Positions 56,798 through 64,000 of a stretch of DNA of 64,000 bases are shown in pieces. Where the stretch lies: NCBI RefSeq assembly GCF_001590925.1, contig NZ_BCTU01000015.1, positions 62,001 through 126,000 on the forward strand, read 5' to 3'. Position numbers and translations under genes: made by a program. Origin of the DNA: Serratia plymuthica NBRC 102599. Its GTDB lineage: Bacteria > Pseudomonadota > Gammaproteobacteria > Enterobacterales > Enterobacteriaceae. Each line of letters starts with the position of its first letter. Within the stretch, counting starts at the first letter, position 1. The notes below the pieces were generated by a model. It did not search any database. It was not told where the DNA came from and worked only from the letters and a program-made list of their open reading frames with translations.

Positions 56798-57835
56798 TCA
56801 GAGAGTGACCGCCGCCTCACTTTGCCAGGGGGCATCGGAATGGCGACGTACCAGAGTAGGCATAAACAGGTGGCTCGCCTGTGGCTCCAGCCCGCCAGCC
56901 GCGCCCCGCAGGGCCAATTCGGTGGCAAGAGTCGCCATGGTAACAATGGGATAGCGTACCGTAGTCAGTTTAGGGCTGGTATAGCGTGCAATGGGGATAT
57001 CATCGAACCCCACTATCGAGAAATTTTGCGGCACAATGATACCGTTTTCTTTCAGCACCGCCATGGCACCGGCGGCCATAGCATCGTTGTAAGCGAACAC
57101 GGCGCTCAGATGCAGATTACGGCCAAGCAGCTCGACCATCGCGGCCTCCCCGCCCTGCAGATCCGGCGAACCGTAAGCGCGCCAACTGTCCGGCGTCGCC
57201 AGCCCCGCCGCGCTCATCGCCTGCTCATAGCCCTGCTGACGCAGCGGCCCGTCTTCGATCAGGTGATTGGAGCCCAGATAGCCAATACGCTGATGGCCCT
57301 GCGACAGCAGCAGGCGCATCGCCATCTCCGCGCCGCTGACGTTATCCAGGCCAACGCAGCGGTGTTCGTAGCCGGCGATGATTCGGTTAATCAGCACCAT
57401 GCCCGGCACCTGTTCGAGAAAGGCGATCAACTCGGCGTCACACAAGGCCTTTGCATGAACAATCAAGGCATTGCAGCGCTGACGAATCAATACTTCGATG
57501 GCATGACGCTCTTTTTCCGCCTGGTGGTAACTGTTGCCAATCAGCAGGTATTTGTGGTTTTTCTGCGCCACAGTGTCTACCGCTTTCACCAAAGCGCCAA
57601 AGAAGGGATCGGAAACGTCCATCACCACCACGCCGAGGGTATCGCTGCTTTGGGTGGCCAACGCCTGCGCATTGGCATTGGGCCGATAGCCCAGCTCCGC
57701 TACCGCCTGCAGCACCCCTTCACGCGTCTGTTTGCTGGTCAGGGCGCTGTTGTTCAGCACGCGGGAAACGGTCGCCACGGACACGCCCGCGCGTTTCGCC
57801 ACGTCGCGAATGGTGATTGGGTGAACAGAGGCCAT
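56798..57835 (-). CDS. galS: Galactose-operon repressor GalS
   Basis: LacI-family repressor that releases DNA on binding galactose. The N-terminal helix-turn-helix [20 protein letters not shown] (residues 8-27) is followed by the hinge [14 protein letters not shown] and a periplasmic-binding-like core ([80 protein letters not shown]). 345 residues. It lies upstream of mglB and in the same direction, the E. coli arrangement. Operator and CRP sites in front of it indicate autoregulation and catabolite control. Confidence 0.95.
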   Translation of the reverse strand: MASVHPITIRDVAKRAGVSVATVSRVLNNSALTSKQTREGVLQAVAELGYRPNANAQALATQSSDTLGVVVMDVSDPFFGALVKAVDTVAQKNHKYLLIGNSYHQAEKERHAIEVLIRQRCNALIVHAKALCDAELIAFLEQVPGMVLINRIIAGYEHRCVGLDNVSGAEMAMRLLLSQGHQRIGYLGSNHLIEDGPLRQQGYEQAMSAAGLATPDSWRAYGSPDLQGGEAAMVELLGRNLHLSAVFAYNDAMAAGAMAVLKENGIIVPQNFSIVGFDDIPIARYTSPKLTTVRYPIVTMATLATELALRGAAGGLEPQASHLFMPTLVRRHSDAPWQSEAAVTL

Positions 57836-57900
57836 GAAAGATCCTGAGGTCGGGGTAGTTGACAGTGGCGCTATCCTACCCCGTTTGTCATCCTCCTCTG

Positions 57901-57916
57901 CGTGAATTACGTCACA
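57901..57916. promoter_or_regulatory. CRP site of the galS promoter
   Basis: CGTGAATTACGTCACA matches TGTGA-N6-TCACA in 9 of 10 positions, 66-81 bases upstream of the galS start. Confidence 0.8.
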
Positions 57917-57919
57917 GGA

Positions 57920-57935
57920 AAGAAAACGTTTACAT
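57920..57935. promoter_or_regulatory. GalR/GalS operator of galS
   Basis: AAGAAAACGTTTACAT matches the GalR/S operator in 13 of 16 positions and keeps the central AANCGNTT. It lies next to the CRP site, repeating the CRP-operator pairing of mgl. Confidence 0.75.
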
Positions 57936-57964
57936 ACATTTTTTTAACCTGCCTGCGCCAGATC

Positions 57965-59146
57965 TCAGTTCAGCGCCTTGGGTTCCGCTTGGCCGGCGGC
58001 CAGATGAGTCAATTTGCGCCACAGCCATTCTACCGGCCCCTGCGGGAAGTACCTCAGCCACAGGTTGGAAAACAACAGGTTGGCCAGCCAGACCAGCGGC
58101 ACAAACGCCAACAGTTGCAGGCGGTCAAACTGCTGATACAGGCCAAAGCGATAGAACAGCGTGGTGCAAATCAGCGTTTGCAGCAGATAGTTGCTCAGCG
58201 CCATACGCCCGACCTGCGTCAGCCAATGGCCGATGCGCAAGCGCGACAGCGTAGGCCAGAAACCGTAACACAGCGCCAGATAGCCCATCGCCTGCAGCGG
58301 CGAGCCCAGTTCACGCGGCACCTGCAGTAAAAACCCGCTCCAGCGGTAGTCCCAGTGCAGATGCCATTGCAACGCCACCGCCGGCACTTGGATCAGCAAT
58401 GAAAGCGGTATCAGCCAGGCCGCCTGACGGCGATAGTAGCCCGGCGAATAGGTACCGCGCAGCCAACCGCTGCGCATCAGCCCCGCACCGAACAACATCA
58501 GGCCCGCCAGTTCCCAGCCGTATTGAGCGCCAATCGCCAGCAGGCTGGAAGACAGCAGGTCAACACGGCTGCGCCATGCCTCCATGCCCCCCTGCAATTT
58601 CCAAAACTTCTCATACTGCAGCTCAGCTACGCCGGGTTGCCAGAAACCGCCCGGCTCACCGTGCGAAACGAACCCTAGCAGCAGCAACACCCCAACGCCA
58701 ATCAGGTACAGCACCACGCCGGTTTTCAGCAGTTGATAAGTGTCCTTCGCGTCGCGGATCATCCGCCAGCACACCAGGCCGATTAAGCCGTAAGCCAGCA
58801 AAATATCACCGTCCCAGAGGAAAATGGCATGCCCCAGACCAAACAGCACCAACCACGACAGCCGGGCGCGTATCCAACCTTTGCCGCGGCGTAGCAGCAT
58901 CTGCAGGCCTGCGCCGAATAACAGGGCGAACATCGCCAGGAACTTGGCCTGCGCGAAAATATCCAGCAGCGCCCAGGTCCAGGCATCGCGAGAAGTCGGC
59001 AGCCCCAGATAGGCAGGGTTAAGGTAGGCCGCCTTTGGCAGGCCAAAGGCGCTGATATTCAGCAGAAGAATGCCGAGAATGGCGATACCTCGCACGCAGT
59101 CCAGCGTGGCGATGCGTGGCAAGGGGGCCGTGGAGCTAGTGTTCAT
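57965..59146 (-). CDS. yeiB: DUF418 membrane protein YeiB
   Basis: A 393-residue polytopic membrane protein with about nine helices. The N-terminus has RIATLDCVRGIAILGILLLNI, the heparan-N-acetyltransferase-like start seen in YeiB, and the C-terminal DUF418 segment reads IGHWLTQVGRMALSNYLLQT followed by LWLRYFPQGPVEWLWRKLTH. Function unknown; an acyl-transfer role has been suggested for related folds. It follows folE on the same strand, separated by an ERIC element, in E. coli-like order. Confidence 0.9.
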   Translation of the reverse strand: MNTSSTAPLPRIATLDCVRGIAILGILLLNISAFGLPKAAYLNPAYLGLPTSRDAWTWALLDIFAQAKFLAMFALLFGAGLQMLLRRGKGWIRARLSWLVLFGLGHAIFLWDGDILLAYGLIGLVCWRMIRDAKDTYQLLKTGVVLYLIGVGVLLLLGFVSHGEPGGFWQPGVAELQYEKFWKLQGGMEAWRSRVDLLSSSLLAIGAQYGWELAGLMLFGAGLMRSGWLRGTYSPGYYRRQAAWLIPLSLLIQVPAVALQWHLHWDYRWSGFLLQVPRELGSPLQAMGYLALCYGFWPTLSRLRIGHWLTQVGRMALSNYLLQTLICTTLFYRFGLYQQFDRLQLLAFVPLVWLANLLFSNLWLRYFPQGPVEWLWRKLTHLAAGQAEPKALN

Positions 59147-59196
59147 TATTTTACCGCTGCATGCCGGTCATTAAAAAGGCGCCCGCAGGCGCCTGT

Positions 59197-59323
59197 TATA
59201 CCCGTCATACTTGAAGCTGCCTCTGTGTTGACTGCGTGCACTTACCCGAATCACTTACCTGAGTAAGCTCATCGGGATCAGCGCCCTTGCCGCCTTGATG
59301 CAACTCCAACTATATAGGGTAGA
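59197..59323. repeat. ERIC element (127 bp) between folE and yeiB
   Basis: The sequence starts TATACCCGTCATACTTGAAG and ends with the imperfect inverted copy CTACCCTATATAGTTGGAG. The central palindrome has ACTTACCTGAGTAAGCTCAT, and CCGCCTTGATGCAACT lies in the right arm. Length and layout match the enterobacterial repetitive intergenic consensus. It lies 12 bases beyond the folE stop codon and would be transcribed into folE mRNA. Confidence 0.9.
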
Positions 59324-59335
59324 AATGGCCCGCCA

Positions 59336-60001
59336 TCACCCCTGGTGATGACGCACCGCGCGCAAAAACTCCTGGCGCGTGTTCTGGCTGGACTTGAACA
59401 GCCCGCCCAGAGAAGTGGTGGTGGTGGCGCTGGTCGCGTCACGGATGCCGCGTGCCTTGACACAATAATGGACCGCATCGATCGATACCGCCACGTTATT
59501 GGTACCGAGCAAGGTTTGCAATGCCACCAGGATCTGCTGAGTCAAACGCTCCTGCACCTGGGGGCGCTGGGAGAAGAACTGCACGATACGGTTGATTTTC
59601 GACAGGCCAATGACCGCATCTTTCGGAATGTAGGCCACGGTCGCTTTACCGTCGATGGTCACGAAGTGATGTTCGCAGGTGCTGGTCAGCGTGATATCGC
59701 GCACCGTCACCATTTCATCTACCTTCATCTTGTTTTCGATGACGGTGATTTTTGGGAAGTTGGCGTAGTCCAGACCGGAGAAAATCTCATCGACATACAT
59801 TTTGGCAATGCGGTGCGGGGTTTCCGCCAGGCTGTCGTCGGACAAGTCGAGATTAAGCAGCTGCATGATTTCCGTCATGTGCTCTTTAATACGACGTTTG
59901 CGCGTTTCGCGATCCAGCACTTCACCGCGCAACGGGGTTTCCAGACCACGCTCTTCGAGCGCTGCGTGAACCAGGGCAGCTTCTTTACTTAATGATGTCA
60001 T
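59336..60001 (-). CDS. folE: GTP cyclohydrolase I
   Basis: First step of tetrahydrofolate synthesis: GTP to dihydroneopterin triphosphate. 221 residues, matching E. coli Fol[21 protein letters not shown], zinc-binding [14 protein letters not shown] near residue 110, [20 protein letters not shown], and [11 protein letters not shown] with the third zinc ligand near residue 181. The 247-base upstream gap to the MFS gene holds no other gene. Confidence 0.97.
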   Translation of the reverse strand: MTSLSKEAALVHAALEERGLETPLRGEVLDRETRKRRIKEHMTEIMQLLNLDLSDDSLAETPHRIAKMYVDEIFSGLDYANFPKITVIENKMKVDEMVTVRDITLTSTCEHHFVTIDGKATVAYIPKDAVIGLSKINRIVQFFSQRPQVQERLTQQILVALQTLLGTNNVAVSIDAVHYCVKARGIRDATSATTTTSLGGLFKSSQNTRQEFLRAVRHHQG

Positions 60002-60248
60002 TTATTCTCTCCAACGGACTTGAACTCACCCATCCGGCGGCTTTACCGGGCAGACAGGTGAATTGCATACTCTCCTGACGGCAGAAGTTTCCGTAGTTGA
60101 TAACGTGAACTCGGTCAAGATTTTGCCTCCACTCTAGAGGAGAGTGAAGGGATTATCCAGTGATTGTACTTCAACCGCAGGTGAAATATTCGCATTTAGC
60201 ACAATCAGGCCTGCTGCGGGTATCCCGCGTTTTTTGTACGGAATTTAA

Positions 60249-61406
60249 TCACGGCGGCGTCGGTTTTCGCGCCAATTCGCGCGCCGGCGTATTCACCACC
60301 AGCAGACCGGCCACGATCAGACCCACAACCGCCACATACAGCGCCGGTTCCAGCCTGTGGGTCAATGCCGTCGACAGCGCCGACAACGTAGGGCCAACCA
60401 GTTGCCCCAGCGCATAACCGGTAGTCAACAATCCCGCCATATAACGTGCATGGTTGGGCGCCAACTCCCGGCCATGCTGGATGGAAAGCTGCACCACGCT
60501 GAGGAAACCGCCGCCGGTAAGCAGCGCACCCAGCGCCAACCCGGCCACACCCGGTACCACTTCCGCGCACAATACCCCCAGCGCCTGCACCCACAGGGTA
60601 ATAGCCAGACGTGACTGAGTGGTCAGCCGATGGCGGGTCAGAATGCCGAGGACAATCCCCAACACCGCCGCACCGCCGAAGATCGGCCAAACGAATTGAG
60701 CGAACAGGCTGTCGGGGAAACGCGCCGCCGCCATCTGCGACAGAAAGGTCGCCGGCAGAATATAGCCAAACCCCGCCAGACTGTAGCTCCATACCAGGCG
60801 TTTCAACGCCGGGGTCAGTTGCAGCGGCTCCGCTGCCACATTGGGGCGATGCAACTCACCGGCACGCGGCAGGTTGATGCTGATGGCACCGATCAGCACC
60901 AGCGCCAATACGCCGTACACCATCCAGGCCTGCGACGCCGTCAGGGCCAGGCTATGAATGCCCACCGCCATCATGCCGCTGATAAAAATTCCGGCCCCCG
61001 GGCCGGCGAACACCGCAGCGCTCAGCGCCGGCCGGCCATAATGCGCCAACCGCTCGTTGGTCCAGGCCGCTACCAAGACCATCGACCAGCCGCTGGCCCA
61101 GCCGATGACAAAACGCACCGCACCATGCCACCATTCGCCCTGCACCACGGCGGAAAGCAGCGTCAAGGCCACCGCGCCCCACACGCCCAACCACAGCCGG
61201 CGTTCAACGTGGCGGCTGGCGCGCATGGCGTCGTAAGCGCCACACAGATATCCCAGGTAGTTGATCGCCGCCACCAGCCCGGCCCCGGTCAGAGTAAACT
61301 GGTGCTCGGCAATCATCAGCGGCACCTGCGGGGTAAAGGCGAAGCGCCCAATCCCCATGGCGACGATCAACGCAATAAAACCGCTCAGGGCAATTCTTAA
61401 GGCCAT
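60249..61406 (-). CDS. YbfB/YjiJ-family MFS transporter
   Basis: A 385-residue transporter with 12 helices. Family landmarks are GFIALIVAMGIGRFAFTPQV followed by PLMIAEHQFTLTGAGL, AINYLGYLCGAYDAMR, and WSYSLAGFGYILPATFLSQM. Related proteins are thought to be sugar or drug exporters; substrate unknown. It is divergently transcribed from a LysR-type gene 107 bases away, which is its probable regulator. Confidence 0.85.
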   Translation of the reverse strand: MALRIALSGFIALIVAMGIGRFAFTPQVPLMIAEHQFTLTGAGLVAAINYLGYLCGAYDAMRASRHVERRLWLGVWGAVALTLLSAVVQGEWWHGAVRFVIGWASGWSMVLVAAWTNERLAHYGRPALSAAVFAGPGAGIFISGMMAVGIHSLALTASQAWMVYGVLALVLIGAISINLPRAGELHRPNVAAEPLQLTPALKRLVWSYSLAGFGYILPATFLSQMAAARFPDSLFAQFVWPIFGGAAVLGIVLGILTRHRLTTQSRLAITLWVQALGVLCAEVVPGVAGLALGALLTGGGFLSVVQLSIQHGRELAPNHARYMAGLLTTGYALGQLVGPTLSALSTALTHRLEPALYVAVVGLIVAGLLVVNTPARELARKPTPP

Positions 61407-61513
61407 GTAGAGTTATCCAGACTGTTAAAAGAAAGTTGCCAGCATCATGCCGCAGTATTAAAATCACAAAAACTGAATAATACTAATCAAGTTCATCACG
61501 AAAAGAGAAGACC

Positions 61514-63587
<2,074 letters not shown>

Positions 63588-63601
63588 GCCAGGAGGCAGA
63601 G

Positions 63602-64000
63602 ATGAACTCGTCATTAGAACTTCTCGAAGAGCACCGCATGTTCGGTGGCTGGCAACAGCGTTACCGCCATGCAGCGCAGAGCCTGAATTGCAACATGACT
63701 TTCAGCATCTATCTGCCGCCGCCGCGTGATGATAACCCGCCGCCGGTGTTGTACTGGCTGTCGGGGCTGACTTGCAATGATGAAAACTTCACGTTGAAGG
63801 CCGGTGCGCAACGCATCGCCGCCGAACTGGGTCTGGTGCTGGTGATGGCCGATACCAGCCCGCGCGGCGACGATGTGCCGAACGATGAAGGGTACGATCT
63901 GGGCCAGGGCGCCGGGTTCTATTTGAACGCCACGCAGGCGCCGTGGGACAAGCATTTTCGCATGTACGATTACCTCAGCGATGAGCTACCGGCGCTGATC
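63602..64000 (+). CDS. fghA: S-formylglutathione hydrolase, N-terminal part (cut by window edge)
   Basis: Hydrolyses S-formylglutathione to formate and glutathione, completing formaldehyde detoxification with FrmA. The first 133 codons are present. Family landmarks are [40 protein letters not shown] followed by [10 protein letters not shown] (oxyanion region), [20 protein letters not shown] and [20 protein letters not shown]. The catalytic serine and histidine lie beyond the window. AGGAGG precedes the ATG. Confidence 0.95.
   Translation, partial: MNSSLELLEEHRMFGGWQQRYRHAAQSLNCNMTFSIYLPPPRDDNPPPVLYWLSGLTCNDENFTLKAGAQRIAAELGLVLVMADTSPRGDDVPNDEGYDLGQGAGFYLNATQAPWDKHFRMYDYLSDELPALI

Noticed and set aside
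55629-57847. Long open frames on the plus strand opposite mglB (317 codons) and galS (341 codons)
   Set aside because: They mirror the codon structure of GC-rich conserved genes on the other strand and show no family motifs. mglB and galS are unmistakable.
60002-60248. Met boxes upstream of folE
   Set aside because: folE is reported as a MetJ target in E. coli, so I looked, but no run of AGACGTCT-like octamers is present here.

Overview
The window reads as chromosomal DNA of an enterobacterium, most likely a Serratia species. Two things point there. The right half keeps the Escherichia coli-like order asmA-dcd-udk, mrp/metG, yohJK-cdd, sanA, mglBAC-galS, yeiB-folE. The left half carries slaA-lipBCD, the S-layer protein and type I exporter known from Serratia marcescens. 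I see no rRNA, tRNA, CRISPR array, prophage or insertion sequence. Three ERIC-family repeats sit between genes on the right.

Positions 1-33456 form one long leftward surface-polysaccharide and secretion region. It starts at a JUMPstart/ops element (33550-33587) and runs galU, galF, wza, wzb, wzc, wcaK-like pyruvyl transferase, wcaL-like glycosyltransferase, wzx, glycosyltransferase, probable wzy, two more glycosyltransferases, wbaP, and a Tat-exported beta-helix protein. This is a group 1/colanic-acid/amylovoran-type Wzy-dependent exopolysaccharide locus. Its sugars are probably galactose/glucose and mannose, with pyruvate decoration. It is followed by slaA-lipBCD, then by a GDP-mannose/UDP-galactose precursor block (manC, manB, galE) and a third galU-type gene. 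A second JUMPstart (348-389) follows, and then the first 80 codons of an O-antigen ABC-transporter permease (wzm), cut by the window edge. Two polysaccharide systems, one Wzx/Wzy-type and one Wzm/Wzt-type, therefore lie head to tail, each with its own RfaH recruitment site, and a one-piece S-layer secretion system lies between their genes.

From 34131 rightwards the genes are mostly housekeeping and on both strands: yegH, dcuC (with an FNR-like box), asmA, dcd, udk, a PAP2 phosphatase, mrp, metG, an orphan periplasmic sugar-binding protein preceded by MetJ-like boxes, a YdeE-like MFS transporter, yohJK, cdd, maeA, sanA, the galactose ABC transporter mglBAC with its repressor galS (clear CRP and GalR/S operators), yeiB, folE, a YbfB/YjiJ-type MFS transporter divergent from a PtrR-like LysR regulator, and the glutathione-dependent formaldehyde pathway frmA-fghA, the last truncated by the right edge.

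The most noteworthy features are: the S-layer/type I secretion operon inside a polysaccharide locus, an arrangement like that of Caulobacter rsaADE beside O-antigen genes; a near-consensus RcsAB box upstream of lipB; the paired JUMPstart elements; a beta-helix Tat protein in the position of WcaM/AmsF; a MetJ-like operator before an orphan binding protein; and ERIC elements in full-length, expanded and internally deleted forms.
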